Shown here in pieces: positions 14,028 through 21,782 of a stretch of 37,371 nt of DNA. Below the pieces are notes generated by a model. That model was not told where the DNA came from, did not search any database, and saw only the letters and a program-made list of their open reading frames with translations. Within the stretch, counting starts at the first letter, position 1, and each line of letters opens with the position of its first letter. Origin of the DNA: Acidobacteriaceae bacterium. Its GTDB lineage: Bacteria > Acidobacteriota > Terriglobia > Terriglobales > Acidobacteriaceae. A program made the position numbers and the translations under genes. The stretch covers positions 1 to 37,371 of the forward strand of contig JASHNW010000071.1 of assembly GCA_030041435.1 (NCBI GenBank), in the 5' to 3' direction.

Positions 14028-15836
14028 TCAGCGTTTGGAGATGGATTCGTCGGCGTAGAACTCGGCGATTTCGATGGCGTATTTCTGCGCGATGATGCGG
14101 CGGCGGAGCTTCATGCTGGGGGTTAGTTCGCCGGAGTCGATGGTCCATTCTTCGTGAACAATGCGAAAGCGCTTGATGGTTTCGAAGTTGGCGAGGGTGG
14201 CGTTGATTCTGTCAATCTGCGCCTGATATTCCGCTCGGACCTGGGGATGGGTGACCAGATCGAACCGCGAGGAAGCGACGATGCCCTGTTCTCTGGCCCA
14301 TGGCTCGAGCGCGGCGAAATTCGGCGCTATGAGGGCGGAGGCAAATTTATGGCGGTCGCCGACGAGGGCGGCGTTCGCGACCAGAAAGTGCGCTTTGAGC
14401 TTGTTCTCGATGGGCTGGGGGGCAATGAATTTGCCGCCGGAGGTTTTGAGCAGCTCTTTTTTGCGGTCGGTGATGAAAAGGAAGCCGTCCTGGTCGATGT
14501 GGCCGATGTCGCCGGTGCGGAACCAGCCTTCGGCGTCGAAAACTTCGGCGTCACCTCGGCCCTTCCAGTAGCCGGGGAAGATGTTGGGGCCGCGGACGAG
14601 GAGTTCGCCATCTTCGGCGATGCGGCACTCGAGGTTGGGCAGCGGTCTGCCGACGGAGCCCATGCGGTTGGCGTTGGGAGTGTTGATGGCGAGGACGGGC
14701 GAGGTTTCGGTGAGGCCGTAGCCTTCGAGAATGCGGATGCCGGCAGAGGCAAACCAGTGCGCGGTGTCGAGGCCGAGGGGCGCGCCGCCGGCGATGAAGT
14801 AGCGGACGCGGCCGCCGAATCCGGCGCGGAGTTTTTTGTAGACCAGGGCGTCGGCGAGCTTCCAGGCCGGCGAAGCGGGCTGACGGCCGGCGGCCACGGT
14901 TTCGATGTGCTTCCGGCCCGTGCCGAGGGCCCAGGCGAAGAGGCGGCGCTTGAATCCGGACTCGGAGGATTTCTGCTCCGCGACCTGGCGCACCTTCTCA
15001 TAGACGCGCGGGACGGCGACGATGATGGTAGGACGGATCTGCTGCATGGTTTGCGGGAGCTGGTCGAAGGCGGGGCAGTAGGCAATGGTGACGTTCTGCG
15101 CGTAGAGGGCGTAGTCGAGATGGCGCGCAGTGATGTGCGAGAGCGGGAGGAAAGAGATGCAGGAGTCGGCGGAGGTGAAGCCGAATTCGGCGGTGGAGTA
15201 GTTGACGTTGCAGGCGATGTTGCCTTGGGTGAGCATGACACCCTTGGGGTCGCCGGTGGTGCCGGAGGTGTAGATGAGGGTGGCGAGGTCGTCGGGCTGG
15301 ACCTGGTGCGCGGTCCGATCGAAGTCAGAGCCGGCGGGCGTGGCGAGGAGCGAGGAAAATGTAACGGCGTTGGGCACATTTTCCTCGTCCATGATAACGA
15401 CGCGCTCCAGCGGCAAGGCAGCGCGGATGGAGGCGATCTTGTCGAGCTGGGTGCGCGTGGAGAGGAAGAGGACGCGGGAGCCGGAGTCGGCGAGCAGCGG
15501 GGCGATCTGATCGGCGAGGAGGGTGGGGTAGAGGGGGACGTCGACGATGCCGAGGGCGAGGCAAGCAAAGTCGGCGACGGCCCACTCCCAGCGATTTTCG
15601 GCGAGGATGGCAACGCGGTCGCCTTTGCGGATGCCCCAGGAGTGCAGCGCGGCAGCGACGGCGCGGACGCGCCGGCAAAATTCGCCGGAGGAGATGGGAA
15701 GCCATGCGCCGGAGGGGTCGCGCACGAGCACAGCCTGTTCGCGCCGGCTGGCTTCAAGGGTGAAGAGGATATCGTTGAGGGTCTGGAGGTTGAGCACCGC
15801 GCCGACTACTCTATCGGAGTGGAAGCGGGGGTGCAA
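14028..15836 (-). CDS. Long-chain fatty acid-CoA ligase (AMP-binding family)
   Basis: An acyl-CoA synthetase of about 590-602 residues that activates fatty acids to acyl-CoA through an acyl-adenylate. ANL-superfamily motifs in order: YTSGTTGDPKGVM (P-loop, about 190-202), PLSHITARH, EGYGLTETSP, WFRTGDIG with ITDRKKELLKTSGGK, and the C-terminal LTPSMKLRR lysine region. FadD15/long-chain type by length. Two starts are possible: TTG 15836 or GTG 15797 (VLNLQTLNDILF, the more family-like start). TTGCAC and TAGAGT 17 nt apart lie between them, hinting at a promoter that would give a nearly leaderless message from GTG 15797; this is tentative. HemQ follows 65 nt after its stop on the same strand. 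Confidence 0.92.
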   Translation of the reverse strand: MHPRFHSDRVVGAVLNLQTLNDILFTLEASRREQAVLVRDPSGAWLPISSGEFCRRVRAVAAALHSWGIRKGDRVAILAENRWEWAVADFACLALGIVDVPLYPTLLADQIAPLLADSGSRVLFLSTRTQLDKIASIRAALPLERVVIMDEENVPNAVTFSSLLATPAGSDFDRTAHQVQPDDLATLIYTSGTTGDPKGVMLTQGNIACNVNYSTAEFGFTSADSCISFLPLSHITARHLDYALYAQNVTIAYCPAFDQLPQTMQQIRPTIIVAVPRVYEKVRQVAEQKSSESGFKRRLFAWALGTGRKHIETVAAGRQPASPAWKLADALVYKKLRAGFGGRVRYFIAGGAPLGLDTAHWFASAGIRILEGYGLTETSPVLAINTPNANRMGSVGRPLPNLECRIAEDGELLVRGPNIFPGYWKGRGDAEVFDAEGWFRTGDIGHIDQDGFLFITDRKKELLKTSGGKFIAPQPIENKLKAHFLVANAALVGDRHKFASALIAPNFAALEPWAREQGIVASSRFDLVTHPQVRAEYQAQIDRINATLANFETIKRFRIVHEEWTIDSGELTPSMKLRRRIIAQKYAIEIAEFYADESISKR

Positions 15837-16211
15837 GATCAGGGCCGGGGAGGGGGACTTTTGCCGCTTCTTTGACGCAGGCCGCGGCTTCTCCGGGGCC
15901 GGGAGCCGAGCAAGTGTCGCGGCAATGGACAGAGACGCGTCAGGTTGAGCGTTTGCCCGTGACGGCGATCACATCCAGCGCGGTACTTTTGAGATATTAC
16001 TGGGTTGATTCATCGATCTTCCGGACTTCTATCGAAGAGCTTTTCGGAACGTAAGCGTCGGACCTGGCGAAGCCTTCGCCCGCCGAATCGCCGGCCCATC
16101 AGTACAAGGAATGCCCCCGCGGGCACAGTTGCGAATCCCGGACCGGGCACCGGCCGCGCCGGTTGCGAGCTGTCGCTTTCGTGAGCAGTCCAGCGATCCT
16201 GGAGAATACCC

Positions 16212-16415
16212 ATGGACAGCCTCCCTCATTTCCCAAAGAGTTTCCGGAGCAGGAGCCCGGTGCATGCGCCAGCCATCGAGATTTTCTGCGTGCACTGCTC
16301 GCGCAGCCTGGGCGCAGCTCGGAGCGTCACGTCGCGCCTGAAAAAGGAAACCAGGCACCTGTGCGCGGAAAAGCTGCTGTCCAGGGAACCGGCAGCGCCG
16401 CCGCCTTACAACTAA
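16212..16415 (+). CDS. Possible small protein, unknown
   Basis: A 67-residue ORF with GGAG 7 nt before ATG and mostly G/C third positions, as in neighbouring genes. It has a CxxC (IFCVHCSRSLG) and a later Cys (HLCAEK), a basic middle and a Pro-rich tail. I do not recognise it. On the other strand a 67-codon ORF (16010-16213) starts on the same CATG with GGGAGG 6 nt before its ATG; at most one is likely to be real. No neighbour suggests a role. Confidence 0.35.
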   Translation: MDSLPHFPKSFRSRSPVHAPAIEIFCVHCSRSLGAARSVTSRLKKETRHLCAEKLLSREPAAPPPYN

Positions 16416-16481
16416 CGTCCCGTCTCTGAAGATCCTTACGTCGTTCGACGAATCGAAGAGGCTGGAAAGACATCTCTCAGG

Positions 16482-16535
16482 GGCTTAAGCCCAGCGTATT
16501 TTCAGGCGCTTACGGCACGACTGAAATCGTGCGCT
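16482..16535. repeat. Interspersed repeat, left half
   Basis: 16482-16522 matches 3507-3547 at 38 of 41 positions and continues with GAAATCGTGC, which completes the GGCACGACT...AGTCGTGCC hairpin type in degenerate form. The right half of the element is not here but about 850 nt further on (17379-17440). Confidence 0.85.
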
Positions 16536-16658
16536 CGATTGCGACACGCGAATAGGAAGGCATGGTCGATACCATCGTCTAATTGTTCCGTCTGTGCCCT
16601 TCTGTTGTGATGACGGGGCGGTCCGAACTCAATCGGGTCACGTTAAGGAGCCTGAGAT

Positions 16659-17075
16659 ATGAGCAAAGAAGTCAATCTTGCGATCCTGGCGAAGTTCGCT
16701 GAAGCGGTGAACACGGGCAACTTCGATCTCTTCAGGGAAACCGTGTCTATCGAGAATATTGATCACGATCCCGCACGCGGCCAGGTCGCAGGGCCGGAAG
16801 GCTATCGTGCATTCTTCTCACGATTGCGGAGTGCATTTCCAGATTTGAGTGTGACGTTAGACACCATGGTTGCAGACGATGACGCCATAGCAATCGCCTA
16901 CACCTTAACCGGGACGCAAAGAGGTTCACTCATGGGATTCGCCCCGACGGGTAGAACAATGAAGATCCGCGGTATGCAAATCTCAAAATTCAAAGACGGC
17001 AAAATGGCAGAGCGCTGGGGAAGTTCGGATGAATTGGGCATGCTGCAGCAGTTGGGGGTTCTGGCGGAATCGTGA
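16659..17075 (+). CDS. SnoaL-like ester cyclase / NTF2-fold protein
   Basis: A 138-residue protein with the SnoaL-like polyketide-cyclase signature: IDHDPARGQVAGPEGYRAFFSRLRSAFPDLSV, then the VADDDAIAIAYTLTGTQRG strand region and GFAPTGRTMKIRGMQISKFKDGKMAERW. This NTF2-like fold includes aldol cyclases and many uncharacterised small-molecule enzymes; the substrate cannot be told. AAGGAG lies 8 nt before ATG. Codon use is less GC-rich than in flanking genes, and the gene lies between the two halves of an intergenic repeat, both hinting at acquisition by transfer. It is monocistronic. Confidence 0.9.
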   Translation: MSKEVNLAILAKFAEAVNTGNFDLFRETVSIENIDHDPARGQVAGPEGYRAFFSRLRSAFPDLSVTLDTMVADDDAIAIAYTLTGTQRGSLMGFAPTGRTMKIRGMQISKFKDGKMAERWGSSDELGMLQQLGVLAES

Positions 17076-17457
17076 ATCTCTGGATGTTTAGTCCCCGCAT
17101 TTGATGGTGCATTCTTGTCCACAGCGTGGAAGGAGGCACTATGGGGCAGGTTCTACACCGGGGCGCCACCAATGTTAGCTCGGGCCCTGTCACCGGCAAT
17201 ACAGAAGTCTGGGGCGAACTCGCAGCAGAAAAGCAACCGCGGATCCTTCGTCGCTCTGCTCCTCAGGATGACAGCGCTTGAATTTGTCTTTATTTGTCTT
17301 ACCAACCTGCAAATCTGGCAAATTTAGAAAATTTAGCAAATTGGAGAATCAGCGAGTTGTGGGTTTTCAATCGCCGTCGAAGTCGCGCCCTGATACAAAA
17401 GCAAGGGCACACTCTTCAACGAACTTGTGAGACGGGACACCGGGCTGTCGCCCGCGA
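17076..17457. other. Intergenic region with repeat remnants
   Basis: No gene recognised. It contains an AT-rich block of 9-nt near-repeats (17310-17345: GCAAATCTG, GCAAATTTA, GAAAATTTA, GCAAATTGG) and the right half of the interspersed repeat (17379-17440). Confidence 0.55.
17379..17440. repeat. Interspersed repeat, right half
   Basis: Matches 3584-3645 at 55 of 62 positions with no gaps, from GAAGTCGCGCCCTGATAC to GAGACGGGACAC. The left half is absent immediately upstream and instead occurs at 16482-16522. Confidence 0.88.
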
Positions 17458-18090
17458 TTATTCGGCAGTTCCCCTGAGGCCGAGGGCTTCGGCATTGCGC
17501 TGCATGGCGGCGATGCAGAAGGCGATGTGGTCATCGAGGAGGACGCCGAGCTCGGCGGCGCCTTTGACGATGTCGTCGCGGTTGACGCCGCGGGCGAAGG
17601 CCTTGTCCTTCATCTTTTTTCTCACGCCGGCAACTTCGACGTCGTGGATGGATTTGGTCGGCTTGACCAGCGAGCAGGCGGTGAGGAAGCCGGCCAGCTC
17701 GTCGCAGGCGAAGAGCGCTTTGGCGAGGTGCGTTTCGCGCGGCACGCCGGAGTATTCGGCGTGGCCGAGGATGGCGGTGCGAATCTCTTCCGGCCAGCCC
17801 TGCTGGGTGAGGATGGCGATGCCGATGAAGGGGTGTTCCTCGAGCGAGGGATGCCTTTCGTAGTCGAAGTCGTGGAGCAGAGCGGTGGCGGAGTATTTCT
17901 CGAGGAGCGCGGCGCGGGCGTCGCCAACGAGGCCGAGCGCATCGGCTTCGCGTTCGCCACAGGCGCGGACGCAACTTTCGACGGCGAGGGCGTGTTTCAG
18001 CAGGCTGGGCGACTGGGTGTGCTCCTGAAGCAGGGCCCATGCGCGCTCGCGGCCGAAGGAAGAATTGGCGGGCGAAGAAGGGGTAGACAT
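17458..18090 (-). CDS. HD-domain hydrolase
   Basis: A 210-residue protein with the HD-superfamily metal-binding pattern: LLKHALAVE (His), ATALLHDFDYERHP (His-Asp pair), HPFIG and LGHAEYSG (histidines), then a conserved Asp region (CDELAGFLTA). HD proteins are metal-dependent phosphohydrolases acting on nucleotides or related substrates; this subgroup is not characterised to my knowledge. The start is ATG 18090 (MSTPSSPANSSFG) with AGGAG 11 nt upstream; the longer open frame upstream is unlikely to be translated. It diverges from the XRE-family gene. Confidence 0.85.
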   Translation of the reverse strand: MSTPSSPANSSFGRERAWALLQEHTQSPSLLKHALAVESCVRACGEREADALGLVGDARAALLEKYSATALLHDFDYERHPSLEEHPFIGIAILTQQGWPEEIRTAILGHAEYSGVPRETHLAKALFACDELAGFLTACSLVKPTKSIHDVEVAGVRKKMKDKAFARGVNRDDIVKGAAELGVLLDDHIAFCIAAMQRNAEALGLRGTAE

Positions 18091-18171
18091 CGGAGAAACA
18101 GCTCCTTTGGTTTTTTTCGGGTTTTCCTGGGAATTAGCGGAAGACTCACAGTTTTCACTTGACAAGAAGGA

Positions 18172-18189
18172 TACCTTCCCGGCAAGGTA
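18172..18189. promoter_or_regulatory. TACCTT-N6-AAGGTA dyad in divergent intergenic region
   Basis: A perfect 6-6-6 inverted repeat lies midway between the HD-domain gene (minus) and the XRE-family gene (plus), 8 nt after a TTGACA (18159-18164) on the plus strand. It is a candidate operator for the adjacent XRE regulator, by position and symmetry only. Confidence 0.3.
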
Positions 18190-18270
18190 ATGCAAAGGTT
18201 GCGAGGGGCGCGACGAAGAACCGCGATCCCATGCAGCCCGGATCGCTTGCTCTGGCGTTCCGTACAATTT

Positions 18271-18807
18271 ATGGCAACCACCTTAGCAACCGTTGAGGCT
18301 CGCGAGGTAATACGTTGCGACAACTGTAGTCTGGTGCAATTCCGCACGTCGAATTCCCTGTGCAGGCGTTGCCACAAACCCCTCGAAATCGATGAGCCCG
18401 AGCCACTGGCGCCTCAGCTGGTGCCACCCGCAGCGCAGGCCAGCGAAGAGCCGGAAGGCATCGACGTGGCGCGAGCGGTGCGCGCGGTTCGGCAGGGACG
18501 CAACCTGAGCCAGAGGCAGCTGGCCGGGCGCATGCAGGTGCCGCGCACTTATATTTCGAAAATCGAAAACGCCAAGGCGGTGCCGACGCTGTCTTCGCTG
18601 GAGCGGCTGGCGAATGCGCTGGAAGTGGACATCTGCGAGCTGCTGCGCGACGGTCGCAGCCGGCGGGCGCGGGAAGCCGCGGCGCTGATGGCGGATCCGT
18701 TTCTGGCAGAGATTGCGCCGCTGGTGAATCAGCTGGACGGGTTCCAGCGCGCGATGTTTCTGAACCAGGTGCGCGAGCTGGCATGCGGGCGGCGGCGGCC
18801 GGCGTAA
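18271..18807 (+). CDS. XRE-family regulator with N-terminal zinc ribbon
   Basis: A 178-residue protein (from ATG 18271). The N-terminus carries two CxxC knuckles (CDNCSLVQF...CRRCHKPL, about residues 16-38), a probable zinc ribbon. A Pro/Glu-rich linker follows, then a helix-turn-helix of the Cro/C1-XRE type (ARAVRAVRQGRNLSQRQLAG, PRTYISKIENAKAVPTLSSL, about 68-112). The C-terminal part (PFLAEIAPLVNQLDGFQRAMFLNQVREL) is helical and may dimerise. An upstream ATG at 18190 in the same frame is possible but adds an unlikely Arg-rich leader. Targets are unknown; a dyad upstream is a candidate autoregulatory site. Confidence 0.85.
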   Translation: MATTLATVEAREVIRCDNCSLVQFRTSNSLCRRCHKPLEIDEPEPLAPQLVPPAAQASEEPEGIDVARAVRAVRQGRNLSQRQLAGRMQVPRTYISKIENAKAVPTLSSLERLANALEVDICELLRDGRSRRAREAAALMADPFLAEIAPLVNQLDGFQRAMFLNQVRELACGRRRPA

Positions 18808-18882
18808 CGGGCGTGTTGCAGGGCTGTAAGAATCCGACGGGCGCGGCGCGACGCGGCCGTCTCGGAGACGAGCGCCGGTCTG

Positions 18883-18888
18883 TATAAT
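18883..18888 (+). promoter_or_regulatory. Candidate -10 box for uppS
   Basis: TATAAT in the context TCTGTATAATTCGG, 105 nt before the GTG at 18988. No good -35 hexamer is visible at 16-18 nt spacing. Similar -10-like boxes with a following TCG occur at 25958 and 28071. Confidence 0.4.
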
Positions 18889-18987
18889 TCGGCATGGGGT
18901 GGTCGTCCTTCCATTCGCGGCGCGAGGTGCTGAGGCGCTCGGGCAGACTCGATGCGATAAGGACCGTGCCCGCCGAGCGCCGGCTCC

Positions 18988-19857
18988 GTGACCGTGAGGG
19001 GAGCGGCTCGAAAGGATCCGTTGACCCTGGATTCCAGCCGAGTTCATGAGTTGCCTGGCGACGAGGCGGCAGTGTACCGGCGTCTCGATGCGGAGCGCCT
19101 GCCGCATCACGTGGCGATCATTATGGACGGCAACGGGCGCTGGGCCGGAAAGCGCAGCCTGAAGCGGTTTCTGGGGCATCAGCAGGGGGCCGAAGCGGTG
19201 CAGTACGTGGTGGAGACCGCGTCGCGCATCGGGCTGCCGTGGCTGACGCTGTATGCGTTCTCGCTGGAAAACAATCTGAAGCGCCCGCGGGCGGAAGTGA
19301 ACTTTTTGATGCGGCTGCTGCGGACCTACCTGAGCAACAACGTGCAGCGCATGAACGACAACAACGTGCGCATTCGATACGTTGGGCGGACGGCGGAGCT
19401 GCCGGAGGAAGTGCGCGAGCGGATGGCCTGGGCGGCTGAGGCGACGCGGGGGAACACGGGTACGACGCTGACGCTGGCGCTGAATTACGGCGGGCGGTCG
19501 GAACTGACGGACGCTTTTCGCGGGTTGTGCGCCGAGGTGCAGCGCGAAGGGCGACGCCTGGACGACATCGACGAGACGGACATTCATCGCCACCTGTATA
19601 CGGCGCACATGCCGGATCCGGATCTGCTGATCAGGACTTCGGGGGAGATGCGGATTTCGAATTTTCTGCTGTGGCAGATCGCGTACACGGAGATTTTTGT
19701 GACGAACCGGCTGTGGCCGGACTTCCGCGGCATTCACATGCTGGAGGCGATCGAGGATTATCAGCGCAGAGAGCGGCGTTACGGCGGCCTGAACGACGGG
19801 TCGGAGTCCGACGATGTGGAGAGCCTGCCGGCGAATCAGCTGGTGGCGGGACGCTGA
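18988..19857 (+). CDS. uppS: Isoprenyl transferase, undecaprenyl diphosphate synthase type
   Basis: A cis-prenyltransferase of 278-289 residues that extends farnesyl diphosphate to the undecaprenyl carrier used in cell-wall synthesis. The catalytic Asp lies in IIMDGNGRWAGKR (about residue 47). YAFSLENNLKRP replaces the usual YAFSSENW-RP; LNYGGRSELTDA and DPDLLIRTSGEMRISNFLLWQ with LWPDF complete the family pattern. Two starts are plausible: GTG 18988 or TTG 19021, which has AAAGGA 4 nt upstream. It draws on the same farnesyl diphosphate pool as hpnCDE. A heptamer array begins 8 nt after the stop, and the usual cdsA neighbour is absent. Confidence 0.93.
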   Translation: MTVRGAARKDPLTLDSSRVHELPGDEAAVYRRLDAERLPHHVAIIMDGNGRWAGKRSLKRFLGHQQGAEAVQYVVETASRIGLPWLTLYAFSLENNLKRPRAEVNFLMRLLRTYLSNNVQRMNDNNVRIRYVGRTAELPEEVRERMAWAAEATRGNTGTTLTLALNYGGRSELTDAFRGLCAEVQREGRRLDDIDETDIHRHLYTAHMPDPDLLIRTSGEMRISNFLLWQIAYTEIFVTNRLWPDFRGIHMLEAIEDYQRRERRYGGLNDGSESDDVESLPANQLVAGR

Positions 19858-19864
19858 GCTCTCA

Positions 19865-19941
19865 GCTCAGTGCACAGTGCTCAGTGCTCAGTGCACAGTG
19901 CTCAGTGCACAGTGCTCAGTGCACAGTGCCCCGTGGAGAGT
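19865..19941. repeat. Heptanucleotide array 4, GCTCAGT/GCACAGT
   Basis: Nine 7-nt units alternating GCTCAGT and GCACAGT (19865-19927), then two decayed units in the same register (GCCCCGT, GGAGAGT). It starts 8 nt after the uppS stop and ends next to the stop of the convergent VWFA-like gene. Neighbouring units are partly self-complementary, so a transcript could fold. Confidence 0.95.
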
Positions 19942-19946
19942 CGTGA

Positions 19947-20897
19947 CTATTCGTGCGCGATACCGGCCGGGGCGACCCATACTTTTTGGGGCGCGTCCAC
20001 TTTCACATTGGAAGCGGTGGTTTTCACTTTCAGATTTTCCACCTCAGGCTTGCCTTTGAGGGCGGTAGTGAAGCTGAGCTCGTACTGGTTATTGAGACGG
20101 CGGCTGAGGTCGTCGAAGTACGGCTGCAGCGATACGGGATTGCCCGTACCGATCCAGTAGCTCTTGCCGCCGGTGGCCTCGTCGAGCTGAAGAAGAAGAT
20201 TCTGGCCGGCGTTGTTTTCATACCCGCTGCGGTCGGCGCGACCGTTGCTGAGCCAATAGATGGAGTACACGACGAGCCTGGCGCGCACCGAGTCGTCGAT
20301 GGCAGCCTGGACGTAGGGGTCCTCGGGATCGTATTGCCGCTCGTACTGGTCGACTCCATCGGTAATCATCATCACCTCACGGCGAGCTGTGGGATCCGTG
20401 GAGGGCCAGTTCTTCGCCAGGCTGGAGAGGCAAAAATAGGGACTGGCGGCATAGCCCGGCTCGCCGATGGGGAGGTGCAGGGTCTGCAGGGCTTTGGCGT
20501 GGTCAGAGGTCAGTGGGCCGGGCAGGACGGCGCGTCCGTTTTCCATGTAAGCAAATGCGAATTTGACGTTGGGGGGCAGGCTTTGAACGAAATGGGTGAT
20601 ATCGTCCCATTCGCGGCCGAGGCTTATACGCGCGCCGTCGTCGATGAGGAGAATCAGCTCCACACCGGACTGCGTACCGCGCAGCGGCTGCCAGTTGATG
20701 GCATTCGTGCGTTTGCCGTTGAGCTGGACGCTCATGCTGCTGCCGGCAACGTCGGACGCAGCCTGACTGGCGTTCTTCGGCAGGACAGTGACAACGGCCT
20801 GACCCTGTGCCTGATTTTCGTTTTGGGCGACAGCCATCGGGGCTGCGGCCAGGAGTCCGGCCAAAACCGCCGGCAAGTACAGAAATGCTCTTCCCAT
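19947..20897 (-). CDS. Secreted VWFA-like protein, degenerate MIDAS
   Basis: A 316-residue exported protein. The signal peptide is MGRAFLYLPAVLAGLLAAAP followed by MAVAQ. The mature part has a von Willebrand A-like fold: LILLIDDGAR (residues 81-90) occupies the place of the metal-site DxSxS, and MMITDGVD the place of the later TDG loop. The DxSxS serines are missing, so metal binding may be lost. Similar VWFA-like proteins are numerous in acidobacteria; their function is unknown. The start ATG 20897 has GAGAGGA upstream; the longer open frame has no signal peptide. It is followed on the same strand by the convergent heptamer array. Confidence 0.85.
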   Translation of the reverse strand: MGRAFLYLPAVLAGLLAAAPMAVAQNENQAQGQAVVTVLPKNASQAASDVAGSSMSVQLNGKRTNAINWQPLRGTQSGVELILLIDDGARISLGREWDDITHFVQSLPPNVKFAFAYMENGRAVLPGPLTSDHAKALQTLHLPIGEPGYAASPYFCLSSLAKNWPSTDPTARREVMMITDGVDQYERQYDPEDPYVQAAIDDSVRARLVVYSIYWLSNGRADRSGYENNAGQNLLLQLDEATGGKSYWIGTGNPVSLQPYFDDLSRRLNNQYELSFTTALKGKPEVENLKVKTTASNVKVDAPQKVWVAPAGIAHE

Positions 20898-21124
20898 ATA
20901 TTCAATTTCCTCTCCGTCCTTATGCCGCCCGCGGTAGCGTCCGGGCGGACGAAGTCCGGACCAGGGCAGGGAGAGCCGGCACAAAAGGCGGATCCCCCAC
21001 TTCGTTAGATGGGTGGAGAGAGCGATTTGTCTCACGAAGCGCAGTCGGGCAGCTTAAGGGGCGATGCGCTCCGGCTGCGCAGGCGGAGGGTGGAATCGAG
21101 TCGATACCCCGGTTGCAGAAGCGG

Positions 21125-21646
21125 TTAACGGGCGCGGTGGAAGTCGACACAATCGCGTCCGGAGCACAGGCGGTATTGGCCGGGGGCCGCGCCAGCGACC
21201 ATCTGCAGCGGCCTGGGGCTTTGTAATTGGGCATCGTGCGTGGATGGGACGCGCAAGAGGTCGTTGCTGCCGATATCCATCACCACGAAGTGGTTCGCGA
21301 CGAAACCGAAGCCGTAAGCTCCAGGGGAGAGCTGGTGGCCTGCGAAATCGAGTCTGGCCCCGGTGAGGAGGTAGGCCTGGTATTTTTGCTGGATGGCGCT
21401 CGAGTACCCGGAGGTGTCGACCAGAACAGCCAGCGTGTACGCGCCATCGGCAAAGTGGACGCCGGTTGCGTTGCGGAGCTGGGTGGTGGCGGAACGGCCG
21501 GCGAAGTAGACCGCGTCGGGAAGAATCTTCGCCGCGTCCGTTGCGGGAAGGATGGTGTCAGCGGTTTGGGCGACGGCGCCGGGAACGGAGAAGAGGGTGC
21601 ATAGCGCGGCGAGACAGCCCAGAACAAGGGTCCGGGAAGCTTTCAT
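21125..21646 (-). CDS. Secreted protein of unknown function
   Basis: 173 residues with a clear signal peptide (MKASRTLVLGCLAALCTLFSVPGAVAQ, cleavage after AVA). The mature part is beta-rich (GAYTLAVLVD, ARLDFAGHQLSPGAYGFGFV), ending CSGRDCVDFHRAR with two cysteines that could pair. I do not recognise a named family. GAGGTG lies 4 nt before ATG, and TATACT about 35 nt upstream of the start may be a -10. It lies upstream of the VWFA-like gene on the same strand with a 227-nt gap, so co-transcription is uncertain. Confidence 0.8.
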   Translation of the reverse strand: MKASRTLVLGCLAALCTLFSVPGAVAQTADTILPATDAAKILPDAVYFAGRSATTQLRNATGVHFADGAYTLAVLVDTSGYSSAIQQKYQAYLLTGARLDFAGHQLSPGAYGFGFVANHFVVMDIGSNDLLRVPSTHDAQLQSPRPLQMVAGAAPGQYRLCSGRDCVDFHRAR

Positions 21647-21782
21647 GGTTCACCTCAAGGGAGTTCGACTGCGAGTATAGTCCACGGGCGGGGCATTTTT
21701 CGCCGCATGCACGGCGTGGCGGATGCCGATAGTACTGGCGTGGGCGGGATTGTTCGCGCGGGGATTGTTAGTATCAATCGTG

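Larger units (their letters stand above)
15837..16658. other. Long intergenic region with repeat and small ORFs of doubtful status
   Basis: These 822 nt contain no gene I can identify. Contents: two small overlapping divergent ORFs sharing a CATG at 16211-16214, the left half of the interspersed repeat at 16482-16522, and the leader of the SnoaL-like gene. Base composition becomes less GC-rich from about 16550 onward. Confidence 0.5.

Noticed and set aside
16029-16358. 109-codon minus-strand ORF in the long intergenic region
   Set aside because: Composition looks random, no family resemblance, and it conflicts with better-supported small frames.
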